From: a virus
Virus record (IMG/VR): IMGVR_UViG_3300017971_000066
Span: 1 to 52,866 of that record
Reading direction: 5' to 3' (one strand)
Length of the DNA stretch: 52,866 bases
Each line of letters begins with the position of its first letter. The first letter of the stretch is position 1. Below, piece by piece: positions 9,183-18,225 of the stretch. The notes under the pieces were generated by a model. It was not told the origin of the DNA. It ran no database searches and saw only the letters and a program-made list of their open reading frames with translations. The translations under genes were made by a program, and so were the position numbers.

Positions 9183-12100
9183 CCCAGACACTCCTTCAGT
9201 TTCTCAAGCATATCCAGCTGTTGCTGCTGCTCTGCTACCAGCTCTTCGGCTGTTGCCCGTGTCTCGATCTCAATTTCATTGCCTTCTGGATCCAGCACGG
9301 TTTCTTTATCAACCAGCTTTATTTTAGCAAGTGGCCTGCCTTTTTTCTCAGTCTGTTTGTCAATATTATCCATGAATGCAGCCATTTCTGCATCCTGCTG
9401 ACTCACTGTTTCTTGAGCTTCTGGTTTGCGTAGCGCATACCCGGTATTTCCACTGGAATCACCGACTTCAACAATCTCGTAGCTGCTGTAGCCATTCTTC
9501 GTCTGGAAACTTTTGGCGGCGCCTTTTGTTGCGAACGGTTTCCCATTCTTCGGCACCACGTCTGTTTCCTGCAGTGTTCTGCGTTCCAGCTCTTCTTGTG
9601 CCTTGCGCTCCTCTGCCTCGCGCTCGGCGCGAGCCATGTCTTTCTTTTCCTGCTCACGGAACTGCTTCAGCTTTTTGTCACGTTTGGCCTGCTCTTCTGC
9701 TTGGCGCTCGCCTCTTTTTGCGTCATATTCCGCTTCAAGATTTTCGGCAAAAGCAATAGTATTTTCTTCGCCGGTCAGATCAAAAGTCTTGGTCCGTGCG
9801 TCTGCTCGGCCAATGGTGTTGGCCACGGAATACAGGCCAAGGTCTTTGCCTTCGATCATATTGTCATTGATCGCTATTCCTGCCAGGCCGGCAATATAGC
9901 CATCAACGAATTTTTTCTTCTCCCCAGCTGGCAGCCTGTCCTCATAAGACTTGTCGAACATTGCTTCGCCTTTCGCTCTCGGAGATCCTGGCTCTGCCGC
10001 TTTTTGCTCGACTGGTTTGTGGTTTGCCACGAAGAAGGCATAAGCGATACCCTCTGGCGTCAATGAACGCAGACCTTCATCTTTCTCAGCCCTGCTCCAC
10101 ATTTTATGCATTAATGATCCTTGTTTAGGATCTACGTTTGCAGTCGGCAGGTTCGGATTAAAGTTGCCCCAGAAGTCGGTCTTCTTGGTGTAGTCATCGC
10201 CAAAATGATGTGGCTCAAACTTCAGTGTTGCCTCTGGCATTCCCATTTCGGAAGCGATTCTACCAACCGGGTTTTCCAGTACAGTAAACTGTGTAGGTTC
10301 CGCCAGGCCAATCAGCATGTCCGTCATAGCTACCAGCGCTTTGGTGTACTGCTTTGGCTCATTGAAGTATTCTGCAGCGTCTGGTCCGAACATGGCATTT
10401 ACCATGTCGTTGTCCTTTGGATCGTGTCGCTCATTCCACCACCGAGCACCAGATGCTGCAAAACAAGTACAAGGCGGCTGCGCGATTACGCCGACGATCT
10501 CGAACCCAGCGTCCTTAATTTCCTGAATCTGCCCCACTGGCGGATACTTAAAAATATCATCGCCAAGTTTGAGGTCATACTGAACAACCTGGTAGCCAGC
10601 GTCCTTCCACGGCTTACTGATTTCACCTGTTGCGTCAAACAGGGAAATGATAACTCTATTGCTGTTATCTTCGTTTTTGCCTGCGTCTTTGGCAGCCTGC
10701 TTCCAGCCTTTGATAATCTTATTTGCTTCAGCCTGTGATACCTGCGGAGGTGTCTGCTCCTTCTTTCTTAAATTTACCCTACCCTGGGTAGGTGTGAAGT
10801 ATTCTTCAGAAACGGTAAAGCCGTCCCAGTTACCGAATTCATCACGAAATGCATCTTCAGCCGCTTCTGCTTCTTCGTCGATCTTATAGTCAATACCAGC
10901 GACAGCCTCTTCAGATCGCTTTAGCACACGGGCATCATATTCTTCAAATGTTTCACCTGGGCGCTGAATCAGCTGATATTCATTTCCGTCAGCATAGCCT
11001 TCGATACCGTTTGTGTACCAAAGATGATCTATGACCTTGCCGTTTTGGACAGCAACAAAACTCATTGTCTCATTCTGCCCAGCACCAAGGATCTCGAAGT
11101 CTGCGCCTTCTTCCACTCTCACTAACCTCATGAATGCAGAATCAGTATCACCTTCAATATCATTGGCAAGCTCAGTTACCCGGTACTCAACTTCGCGTCC
11201 GCCAGCCTCATTCCTGTCGATCTTGACAATAATGTCACCAACTTTGAAATGATCTGTGAGCTTTTCCTTCGGGTTATTCTTAACAAAGAATGACGTATCA
11301 GATTGTGGGTTTGGCTCAATTTCAAACTGCTCAGTGAACTTCAGGCCAATATACTCTTCTGTCTCAGTCTTCTCGATCTGATCCAGCAGATTGGTCTGGC
11401 CACGCGCTTCTCGCTGATCAACTTCTCGATCTGAGCCGGTCAGGGTAAATTCACCTTCAGGTTCAGGCTCTGGCTCTACCTTTTGCGCTTCGCGCTTGGC
11501 GATGTCTTCTTCGGTGTATGTTTCGAGCTGGAAGTCCTCTGCCTCATCTTGCTTGCGACCTTCTTGCACTTTTTGCCCATCGGCATTCTCCTTCAAACGT
11601 GTTAATTCACGAACGATGGCGGCATCGCTCAAATTGCGTTCCAGTAGGTTCATAACAACCTCTGGATCCACACCAGCATTTTCTGTAGCTACAACAAGAT
11701 CAGCAATAGACCTGGTTTCCGTATCCCAGTCAGACTCGTAATATTCCTGCGCAATGCCATCGATGTTCTCTTCGGCCAGCGTTTCGTGAACATAGTCCTG
11801 ACCTTCGACGCGCTCCATTTCCAGCATGTCCAGCATGCCTTCCACCCATTCTTGCTGGCGAATACCTAGACGTTTTCCCGCCAGGGCTTTATCGACGGCA
11901 TTTCTCAGCGCTTTGACGCTGGGATATCCACCACTCTGGAACCAGTCGGGATTGATGGATGGCGTGCGCCCTGTGATACGGTCGTTCTCGTCGTAGGTAT
12001 ACTGGATGTCACCACCTTCAACCAGCTCGGCAGTCATATTCTTCAGGCCAGCCCTGAATGTTATATCCTGAATACGATCAAGACCCTTTGGTCCGCCGAA

Positions 12101-13885
12101 ATCTTTTGGCGGCTCGCCTTTGACTTGCTCAGGCATACCGCGCTCATCGAACATCTGTTCCTGCTCGGTTTCCTGTATTGGCTGCGGCGTTCTGAGCGCC
12201 TGCAACACGTCCTGTGCAAACTTCTTGGCAAAGCGCACGCCTTCGCCCGTGGAAATGCCCTTGGCCTCAATACCGGCTTTTTTCAGATCCCTGCGGATAG
12301 CACCGGGATCTCCCTCTACCATCAGGCTACCCTGCTCGGTAATGCGCATGCCGTACCTGGTGGTTGGGCCTTCAGTCGTGACCGGGGCATGACCCATATT
12401 AATAGGGGCCGGCAGACCAGCTCTGTGCGGGGTCGCGGGTAGTGCTGGCTGGCCTACTGGCATTGCAGCATCAGTTGGCTGCAGCTGTGGCTGCACCAGA
12501 ATTTCTTCATTGATGATCGGGCGCGTTAATGCCTCGACCTTTTTGTATTCTCTTTCGACGTGCGGCAGCGGATGTGATGTCGCGGCATCCGTATAAGGAT
12601 TTGGTCGAAGGCGATCCATGTCAGCCGTGCTTTGGTATGGCTGGACGATATCAGTTGTGTTAAAGCTGACTGGTTCTAGAGCTTTTGCTGCCGCTTGTTC
12701 TTCAGCCGCGCGCATGTCCTGCTGAAATTTAGCAAATCCCTGAACCTCTTCAGGTTTGGTCATGTCCACGCCGGTATTGTCGGTTACCGCATCGGTGACG
12801 GTATCACCGGTTTTCAGCTTGTTGACCACGGCCAGCTCGCCGATACTCATTGGAGCCGACATCAATGATTCCAGTACAGCATCCGTGGCGGACGCTTCAC
12901 CGGTTGCAGCTAATTCGCCGGCATATTCACCGATACCCTCGGCGAATGTCTCATTCGAGAATGCACCAACACCACGGGCGATATTCTTACCCTTGGTGGT
13001 CGCTTCGGTAAATGCTTTACCACCGGCTGCGACAACCTGTTCGGCAATATTCCTGTCAGCCATGGCAGCAGCAACGGCTGTTTTGTCGGCCACATCAACG
13101 CCATTGCGTGCCAGAACCTTGGATACAGCTTGCTCTACAGCTTTGCCAGGTACGCCAAGAATCAACTTTGACAGACCCATGGAAAGAGCATCAACACTGG
13201 TAATTACGCCACCCTTGATAATGCCCTCAGACAAGGCGTCGATACGCTCTTGCTCGGTAAATTCTTTGTCTTTGGCCTTTTCTGTTGCCTTGAAGCCGGT
13301 TTCGATCAAGGTGTTGCCAGCGAACAATCCGATAAGGCCGCCAACAACTGTGCCGACTGGACCTGCTGCTGTGCCGACTGCACCACCGGCCATCATGCCG
13401 CCCATAGCGACACCCATGTTCGGCAGCTGGGCACCCAGCTCATCGAGCGCACCCAATGGCGATTCCCAGATAGCACCGGCTACATTGGAGATACCATCAA
13501 GAATACCTTCATCGCCCTCTTCCATACGCTTTGCCAGCGCATCATAAAAGAGCTTCTGATCATCAGTGACGTTGGCCGATTCAAGATCAGCAGCATTGGC
13601 CACGACATCATCGAGATCGCCAACAGAAGTATTCCAGGCCGCCTTGGTGCCAGCCCAAAGTTTCTGGAAACCACCTCCTACAGCGCCCAGCCAGCTGTCA
13701 TCGATCCAGTCTCTTTCTTCCTCATTGGCCACTGGCTCCCAGTCATCCATTGAGGCACCAACTGGCTCCCAGTCATCCATTGAGGAACCGACTGGCTCCC
13801 AGTCATCCTGGCTCCACTCATCCGCAGCGTTTTGCTGACGATTGAGAATATCTCTCTGTTCGTCAGATAAATAGCCGTATGCCAT
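9179..13885 (-). CDS. Giant multidomain virion protein with cytosine-methylase-like domain (1568 aa)
   Basis: Domain order: residues ~25-52 hold three DDWEPVGxSM repeats. Residues ~150-190 form a Gly/Ala-rich hydrophobic stretch (GGMMAGGAVGTAAGPVG), as in proteins that insert into membranes during DNA ejection. Residues ~570-1050 are long and charged. Residues ~1075-1300 look like a C5 cytosine-methyltransferase fold: a motif-I-like FDATGEISKPW then VVQYDL, a motif-IV-like PPCTCFAASGARWW (~1137), ENPVGR (~1203) and KKTDFWGNF (~1233). Residues ~1380-1435 are a charged coiled coil. I infer a polyvalent ejected protein that may modify or protect DNA on entry. The Pro-Pro-Cys is present, but activity is not established. 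ATG 13885 overlaps the preceding stop. Confidence 0.8.
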   Translation of the reverse strand: MAYGYLSDEQRDILNRQQNAADEWSQDDWEPVGSSMDDWEPVGASMDDWEPVANEEERDWIDDSWLGAVGGGFQKLWAGTKAAWNTSVGDLDDVVANAADLESANVTDDQKLFYDALAKRMEEGDEGILDGISNVAGAIWESPLGALDELGAQLPNMGVAMGGMMAGGAVGTAAGPVGTVVGGLIGLFAGNTLIETGFKATEKAKDKEFTEQERIDALSEGIIKGGVITSVDALSMGLSKLILGVPGKAVEQAVSKVLARNGVDVADKTAVAAAMADRNIAEQVVAAGGKAFTEATTKGKNIARGVGAFSNETFAEGIGEYAGELAATGEASATDAVLESLMSAPMSIGELAVVNKLKTGDTVTDAVTDNTGVDMTKPEEVQGFAKFQQDMRAAEEQAAAKALEPVSFNTTDIVQPYQSTADMDRLRPNPYTDAATSHPLPHVEREYKKVEALTRPIINEEILVQPQLQPTDAAMPVGQPALPATPHRAGLPAPINMGHAPVTTEGPTTRYGMRITEQGSLMVEGDPGAIRRDLKKAGIEAKGISTGEGVRFAKKFAQDVLQALRTPQPIQETEQEQMFDERGMPEQVKGEPPKDFGGPKGLDRIQDITFRAGLKNMTAELVEGGDIQYTYDENDRITGRTPSINPDWFQSGGYPSVKALRNAVDKALAGKRLGIRQQEWVEGMLDMLEMERVEGQDYVHETLAEENIDGIAQEYYESDWDTETRSIADLVVATENAGVDPEVVMNLLERNLSDAAIVRELTRLKENADGQKVQEGRKQDEAEDFQLETYTEEDIAKREAQKVEPEPEPEGEFTLTGSDREVDQREARGQTNLLDQIEKTETEEYIGLKFTEQFEIEPNPQSDTSFFVKNNPKEKLTDHFKVGDIIVKIDRNEAGGREVEYRVTELANDIEGDTDSAFMRLVRVEEGADFEILGAGQNETMSFVAVQNGKVIDHLWYTNGIEGYADGNEYQLIQRPGETFEEYDARVLKRSEEAVAGIDYKIDEEAEAAEDAFRDEFGNWDGFTVSEEYFTPTQGRVNLRKKEQTPPQVSQAEANKIIKGWKQAAKDAGKNEDNSNRVIISLFDATGEISKPWKDAGYQVVQYDLKLGDDIFKYPPVGQIQEIKDAGFEIVGVIAQPPCTCFAASGARWWNERHDPKDNDMVNAMFGPDAAEYFNEPKQYTKALVAMTDMLIGLAEPTQFTVLENPVGRIASEMGMPEATLKFEPHHFGDDYTKKTDFWGNFNPNLPTANVDPKQGSLMHKMWSRAEKDEGLRSLTPEGIAYAFFVANHKPVEQKAAEPGSPRAKGEAMFDKSYEDRLPAGEKKKFVDGYIAGLAGIAINDNMIEGKDLGLYSVANTIGRADARTKTFDLTGEENTIAFAENLEAEYDAKRGERQAEEQAKRDKKLKQFREQEKKDMARAEREAEERKAQEELERRTLQETDVVPKNGKPFATKGAAKSFQTKNGYSSYEIVEVGDSSGNTGYALRKPEAQETVSQQDAEMAAFMDNIDKQTEKKGRPLAKIKLVDKETVLDPEGNEIEIETRATAEELVAEQQQQLDMLEKLKECLG
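13731..13808 (-). repeat. Three 30-bp tandem repeats encoding DDWEPVGxSM
   Basis: Units begin at 13731, 13761 and 13791 and share actggctcccagtcatcc. They encode repeated acidic/aromatic decapeptides near the N-terminus of the 1568-aa protein. An acidic repeated linear motif like this could be a docking tag for the portal or another ejected protein. Copy number could vary by slippage. Confidence 0.9.
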
Positions 13886-14664
13886 TATTTGATTTTCTCT
13901 ACAGTTCCGTCAGCATTTTTACGCCATACTGTGTTTGTAGGCCTGTGCCTCATTTCCATACCAACATCCATGCGCTCAATCATGGAAGGTGAAGGTCGGA
14001 AGTTACTGCCATTGCCGCCAGATCCTCCGCCGCCTGTGCCCTGCATGTTCATTAAAGTATTCAGCCTGTTACTCGCATTCTCATATTCCACATATAATGG
14101 ATCGCCTGGCTCTGGACGCATGCCGCCGTTTTGCTCTGTAAGGAGCTTCAGGTGATTCTGCAGTACCTTTTTATCGGTCTGGTCGGCTGTGGCTGAATAG
14201 CGCGATTGCTCGACTTTGCGCAATGGCGTAAATGATGGCTGCGGCTGCACTGGGCCTTCATCAGAATAATTAACACCCTCATCGAATAGGCCAAGCGCAC
14301 CTGGCCTCTTCTCCACGACATGCTGATTTTTTGTTATAGGATCTTCAGTCAGCATGTAATCAGGTTTGCGGTATTTATCCTGCATCTTGTACTGATTTTC
14401 AGTCGATTCGAGCGCACGCCGATGCTTCAGCTCATTCTGGCCTTCGGTATAGGCGCGCTCGTCACCCAGCAGACCTCTGTCATATTGACGCTGATCTACT
14501 CTATCGTCCAGTGTATCAGTGCGCTTTCGGTCATAGCGTTTCATCCATGATTCATCCTGTACCTGTATCAGCCGTTCTTTACGACGCATTTCTAGGATAT
14601 CCCCGGCCTGATCGGCAACAACGCCTGCTGCGCCGGCTGCAGCATTTGACCAGTTAAAACTCAT
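13885..14664 (-). CDS. Probable internal/ejected virion protein (259 aa)
   Basis: The N-terminus MSFNWSNAAAGAAGVVADQ is small-residue-rich. It is followed by a highly charged, probably helical region rich in Arg, Asp and Gln (~30-110) and a Gly-rich linker GTGGGGSGGNGSN (~212-224). No enzyme motif is visible. Its position between the 1568-aa protein and other Gln/Ala-rich proteins, with stop/start overlaps, suggests that it belongs to the ejected-protein set. Function not recognised. Confidence 0.65.
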   Translation of the reverse strand: MSFNWSNAAAGAAGVVADQAGDILEMRRKERLIQVQDESWMKRYDRKRTDTLDDRVDQRQYDRGLLGDERAYTEGQNELKHRRALESTENQYKMQDKYRKPDYMLTEDPITKNQHVVEKRPGALGLFDEGVNYSDEGPVQPQPSFTPLRKVEQSRYSATADQTDKKVLQNHLKLLTEQNGGMRPEPGDPLYVEYENASNRLNTLMNMQGTGGGGSGGNGSNFRPSPSMIERMDVGMEMRHRPTNTVWRKNADGTVEKIK

Positions 14665-15203
14665 TACAAAATGCCCCCCTGTTCAGGCGCTGCTTGCGCT
14701 TGAGGTTCTGCGCCCATCTGCTGTGCCATCTGGCCCATGCCCTGCGCAAATTCCTGCTCATTGAATTTACCTGGGTGTTTTTCTGCCCAGTTGGTAAGCG
14801 TGAGCTGAATGGTTTGAATGATCTCTTGCTGACCCAGCTCGTCGCCATTGATTACGCCTCCTGCTGCCATATCTTCGAGCAGAATCTCGAACAGCTTGAC
14901 ACCGATCTCGGCAGCGGCTTGTTGGGGTAATTCTCCAAATTCCTTTTCGAGTCTATCGAGAACCCCATTGATTGCTGTAGACATCGACACGGCGAAGGTT
15001 TGATTTCCGCCTTGCTGAAACATCTGAATAAGGTTTTCAAAATTTTCACCATACAGCATCTCGATAGCGTATTTCATGAGAGGTTTTACTTCCTCACTAA
15101 CGTCATCAAGTGTAGCAGACTGACCTTGCTGCTGCACCGGTTCCTGTGCCATTTCTGGACCAGCTGCTGGCGTCATTTCTTCTTCGTCGAGTAAGCCCTT
15201 CAT
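14664..15203 (-). CDS. Hypothetical virion protein, Gln/Glu-rich (179 aa)
   Basis: This acidic helical protein has Gln-rich ends (PEMAQEPVQQQGQSA; MGQMAQQMGAEPQAQAAPEQ) and a central helical body (VKPLMKYAIEMLYGENFENL). Similar small acidic proteins are common next to ejection genes in podophages, but I cannot name the family. It overlaps its upstream neighbour by 4 nt and abuts the 259-aa gene with a 1-nt overlap. Confidence 0.65.
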   Translation of the reverse strand: MKGLLDEEEMTPAAGPEMAQEPVQQQGQSATLDDVSEEVKPLMKYAIEMLYGENFENLIQMFQQGGNQTFAVSMSTAINGVLDRLEKEFGELPQQAAAEIGVKLFEILLEDMAAGGVINGDELGQQEIIQTIQLTLTNWAEKHPGKFNEQEFAQGMGQMAQQMGAEPQAQAAPEQGGIL

Positions 15204-16048
15204 GTTCTCACCATCCCCTCACGCTGGCGGTCCAGCATTTTTTTGTAGTTTGCATTCTGCCCACCCTGATAGAGCGGAGTATAACCGGTTTGACGTAACA
15301 GGCCGGCCTGCGGCGTGTAGCCTCTGCTTGCCAGGCTGCTGTTGATCTCGTTCATGCGAGCGATGTACTCGTCGGGATTATCGATTGACTGGTGTTCACG
15401 CGCATAGCGCTCTGCATCCAGATCACTCTGCAATGCATATTTCTCGCGCAGAAGATCAGTCTCGTCAGGCTTCAGACCAGCCTGAATGAACCCGGCGCCA
15501 ATCTGTGTCAGCCCTGGGTTTTTCTCCATCCAGCCGATAGGATCTGAAAGCAATCCGGATGGCTCACCTGGGGCTGTTTCGGCGACAACATCATTGCCGG
15601 CCAGCTTGTCGAGGATACCGCCTTCCGTTGCATTGCCAACTGAAGAGCCAGACGTGGTAATCGCGTTACCCGCTGCGTCGAAGTCCATTGAATCGAATGC
15701 TGCAAACTCTGCTGCAGAACCTGCTGGCAATACGCCTGAGATTCCTTCAGCACCGATAGCATCAAATGGCGCTGAACCGAAGTTTGCCCATTCACCAGAC
15801 GTGCCAGCGCCGAACAAAGTCTGAGCGCCGCCGGACGTGCCAGCAGACACAGCTATTTCCGAGCCGACATTCGCCGCTGCATCAGCGCCGTACCCAAGTG
15901 CCGTGGCACCCTTGTCGAACAGTGTCCCACCAAAGGCCATGCCCGCTATAGAACCGATCAGCTCATTCCCCGTGATCTTTGTGACCACATGACTTACTGC
16001 GGCACCAACAAGCACCTTACCAATAAACGCTACGACTGGACCTGACAT
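15200..16048 (-). CDS. Gly/Ala-rich virion protein with hydrophobic N-terminus (282 aa)
   Basis: Residues ~1-60 (VAFIGKVLVGAAVSHVVTK; GSIAGMAFGGTLFDKGATAL) are hydrophobic and Gly-rich, resembling membrane-active N-termini of ejected proteins. The middle is a Gly/Ser/Ala-rich linker. The C-terminus (YALQSDLDAERYAREHQS; YIARMNEINSSLASRGYTP) is helical and ends near LYQGGQNANYKKMLDRQ. No catalytic motif is visible. A role in DNA ejection is inferred from composition and neighbours. Confidence 0.65.
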   Translation of the reverse strand: MSGPVVAFIGKVLVGAAVSHVVTKITGNELIGSIAGMAFGGTLFDKGATALGYGADAAANVGSEIAVSAGTSGGAQTLFGAGTSGEWANFGSAPFDAIGAEGISGVLPAGSAAEFAAFDSMDFDAAGNAITTSGSSVGNATEGGILDKLAGNDVVAETAPGEPSGLLSDPIGWMEKNPGLTQIGAGFIQAGLKPDETDLLREKYALQSDLDAERYAREHQSIDNPDEYIARMNEINSSLASRGYTPQAGLLRQTGYTPLYQGGQNANYKKMLDRQREGMVRT

Positions 16049-16471
16049 TTATATCACCTTTTTGGAGTAGAACACCCCATCCTCGTTATAACCCAAAATA
16101 TTCATCATTTTTCTGTACCTATCATTTTTACTTTCATCCGATAATATGACCGTATCGATTCCTTGGCTCGCTGCCCATTTCTCGAAATTCCTTATCAGAC
16201 GATGTGTAGACCGGTCAGAAAAACACATCAATTCTACGGCTCGCTTACTACCCCATATACTGGTATCCACCATGCCGCCAAACATGCCAACCAATTCTCC
16301 ATCGATTTCTACGACTTCAAAGTGAAAAGCAGGCAATACGGCCCCTACCGTTACCATACGGCGCAAATGCAATTCATCCATCGGCTGATCCCGATAAACG
16401 GTGAATGCATGCGCCTTTTTAAATAAAGGTAGCAGTTTTTTATAATCGTCAGGCCGAGCCTTTCTGATCAT
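16049..16471 (-). CDS. GNAT-family N-acetyltransferase (140 aa)
   Basis: The start MIRKARPDDYKKLLPLFKKA is a classical GNAT beginning. It is followed by strand FHFEVVEIDGELVGMFGGMV (beta 2-3) and the C-terminal GIDTVILSDESKNDRYRKMM and LGYNEDGVFYSKKV, matching the acetyl-CoA fold's last helix and strand. Length fits a minimal GNAT domain. It is translationally coupled to both neighbours (ATGA overlap at 16468-16471). The substrate is unknown. Its place inside the virion block suggests modification of a phage structural protein or of a host target at infection. Confidence 0.8.
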   Translation of the reverse strand: MIRKARPDDYKKLLPLFKKAHAFTVYRDQPMDELHLRRMVTVGAVLPAFHFEVVEIDGELVGMFGGMVDTSIWGSKRAVELMCFSDRSTHRLIRNFEKWAASQGIDTVILSDESKNDRYRKMMNILGYNEDGVFYSKKVI

Positions 16472-17541
16472 GTTGTAGTTGTGCCTGGCATAGAACTGAG
16501 TCCTGATAGGAAGTTCAGTCCAGCCTTCAGGTTACCAACAATGACAGACAGGCCATTTTTCTGCTGCGTGGCGCTCATGTCAGGATTATCAAGGAACGTG
16601 GAGATCGACTTGATGGTGTCTGAGTACATGCCGGCCATTGCAGAGTCCAGATTTTCCATGATGCTGTATTCCTGCTTCAGGGTTTCCAGATCCAATGCGT
16701 AACGCTGATCAATCGCTGACAGTCGTTCACGAATACTGGCATCAGCATTCATCAGGTAGTCACGGTAATCAGTATCCAGATACATCTGGTACTGCTGGGC
16801 TAGGTTTTGACTTGCTGTTGTGGCCGCTTGATTCTGGACATCAGCGAAATACTGATCTGACTTGTTGCGGGCATCCTGATTGGCCAGGCTCTGCTTATAC
16901 ATGGTTTCAGCGTCTTGCTGGGCAATCGGCATAGCCGACTCGATGGCAGCGCGCTGGGCGTTACCTGCAGCAATACTGGAATTGAGAAGGCCTCTGGCGT
17001 TCGCCTGTTCCATCGCTTGCTGGCGTGCCTGTTGGATATACGGGTTATCGGTATCGAGCAGCCCTTGGAGGCGCTTTTCTACCAACATCTGGTCAGTGAT
17101 TTCACCCAGTACAGGGTCATAACCAACAACTTCAGGCTTGAAGCCTTTACCAGTATCCCATGCGCCCATTGACTGCGGCTCAAAGATCCCGCCTTCGTAT
17201 GGTCCGCCAGGAGTATATCCACCTGTGCCGGAGCCGCCAGACAATGCATCAAACTGCTGCTTCCAGTAAGTGTCCATTTCGTTGAGCTGGTCTTGAACAC
17301 TGGTTACGTCACTGGGGCTGGCCAAATTATAGAAACTGTCATTCTTCACATACTGCGGAATCTCTGTGTAAGTTGATCCTCCGCTGTCATCCATCGGTTT
17401 TTGAATAGTTCCGATTTTGGTGTAGTTGCTATCGCCGGCAAATTTGTCACCGCCAAACCCTGTTAATATTGAGTAGCCAGGTGTAACAATATCTTGCGCG
17501 TTGTAATACTGGTCGAGTGGTTCGTAATAAGTGACTGCCAT
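16468..17541 (-). CDS. Helical putative ejected virion protein (357 aa)
   Basis: The first ~130 residues are Gly/Tyr/Asp-rich and extended. Residues ~155-300 are an Ala/Gln-rich long helix (QQARQQAMEQANARGLLNS; AQRAAIESAMPIAQQDAET), the usual look of podophage internal or DNA-transfer proteins. It ends in a short Thr tail. The ATG at 17541 lies 1 nt after the upstream stop. The function is inferred from composition and context; no enzymatic motif is visible. Confidence 0.65.
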   Translation of the reverse strand: MAVTYYEPLDQYYNAQDIVTPGYSILTGFGGDKFAGDSNYTKIGTIQKPMDDSGGSTYTEIPQYVKNDSFYNLASPSDVTSVQDQLNEMDTYWKQQFDALSGGSGTGGYTPGGPYEGGIFEPQSMGAWDTGKGFKPEVVGYDPVLGEITDQMLVEKRLQGLLDTDNPYIQQARQQAMEQANARGLLNSSIAAGNAQRAAIESAMPIAQQDAETMYKQSLANQDARNKSDQYFADVQNQAATTASQNLAQQYQMYLDTDYRDYLMNADASIRERLSAIDQRYALDLETLKQEYSIMENLDSAMAGMYSDTIKSISTFLDNPDMSATQQKNGLSVIVGNLKAGLNFLSGLSSMPGTTTT

Positions 17542-17542
17542 T

Positions 17543-17806
17543 TTAGTCTCCGTTGTTCATTTTCAATAGCATTTGCTCAAGCAGTTTTCGCTGTGCGCTA
17601 ACTTGATCTAATATCAACCGCTGCCTGGCATCTGCTGCAGCCTGTTGGGTTTTTACTTCTTGAATAACTTGCTCATTCTGCACTTGCTGCGTCACAGCCT
17701 GCTCAAGCGTACTGATCTTCTGGAATCCTGCGCCAAATGCAGTTGTCGTGGAAATTACTGCGGCAATGATTGGCCATGCATCAATTATTTTTCTTATTTC
17801 CATCAT
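17543..17806 (-). CDS. Small inner-membrane protein with coiled coil; lysis candidate (~87 aa)
   Basis: I place the start at ATG 17806 or the adjacent ATG 17803 (MMEIRKIIDAWPIIAAV), because longer versions would run deep into the upstream gene. A single membrane segment (~10-28, WPIIAAVISTTTAFGAGF) is followed by a Gln-rich coiled coil ending in QRKLLEQMLLKMNNGD. This plan fits an i-spanin or a pinholin-like protein. It is one of three consecutive small membrane proteins. Confidence 0.6.
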   Translation of the reverse strand: MMEIRKIIDAWPIIAAVISTTTAFGAGFQKISTLEQAVTQQVQNEQVIQEVKTQQAAADARQRLILDQVSAQRKLLEQMLLKMNNGD

Positions 17807-18026
17807 CTCCACCAAGTAATTGAATGATAACTTCCTGTCGCTGCTCAACGGCCATTAACCGTATTTCCATCGCGTCACCGCGCTGCTTTGTAAATCTGTC
17901 GCCTTGTCCCATGAAATCTTGAGCGGCTTTCACAAAGTGTGCATGCTCTTCCTGCATTTCTGCTCTTACATAAACCATGTAGCCAAGAACAATAATGACC
18001 AGCATAAATATCAATTTTTCTTTCAT
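17781..18026 (-). CDS. Small membrane-anchored protein, lysis candidate (81 aa)
   Basis: An N-terminal membrane segment (residues ~4-20, KLIFMLVIIVLGYMVYV) precedes a charged helical domain (FVKAAQDFMGQGDRFTKQ; MAVEQRQEVIIQLLGG). The topology resembles i-spanins such as Rz. Its ATGA overlaps the stop of the upstream gene, and it shares ~26 nt with the next gene. The lysis role is inferred from topology and clustering. Confidence 0.65.
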   Translation of the reverse strand: MKEKLIFMLVIIVLGYMVYVRAEMQEEHAHFVKAAQDFMGQGDRFTKQRGDAMEIRLMAVEQRQEVIIQLLGGDDGNKKNN

Positions 18027-18223
18027 CCGCCCATAAATAAGCGCTTTATGTCTGGCAGGAAATTCGCCAGAGCGATTGCGCCTATTAATCCGTAAGTAAT
18101 TTTTTCTTGCATAGCCAGGCGGCGCTCATGATGGTCAAGCCTTTCATTGTGTCTTGATATCACGTCTTCGAGTGCCTCAATTTTCCCATCACGCTTTCCG
18201 GCCTCATAATCATGATCGGTCAC
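18023..18223 (-). CDS. Putative holin-like protein, C-terminal membrane helix (66 aa)
   Basis: The start chosen is GTG 18221-18223 (MTDHDYEAGKRDGK), 2 nt after the DUF1353 stop and preceded by AAGGTGG. A charged, His-rich coiled coil (ALEDVISRHNERLDHHERRL) is followed by one C-terminal membrane segment (ITYGLIGAIALANFL) and a short basic tail. Small phage proteins with this coiled-coil plus C-terminal membrane layout are frequently holin candidates. The evidence is topology and context only. Confidence 0.6.
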   Translation of the reverse strand: MTDHDYEAGKRDGKIEALEDVISRHNERLDHHERRLAMQEKITYGLIGAIALANFLPDIKRLFMGG

Positions 18224-18225
18224 TA

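Noticed and set aside
12756-13547. Long plus-strand open frame (263 aa) opposite the 1568-aa gene
   Set aside because: Its composition (Ser/Ala/Pro/Thr-rich) is the mirror of the real coding strand, and it has no ribosome binding site; the minus-strand gene is better supported.
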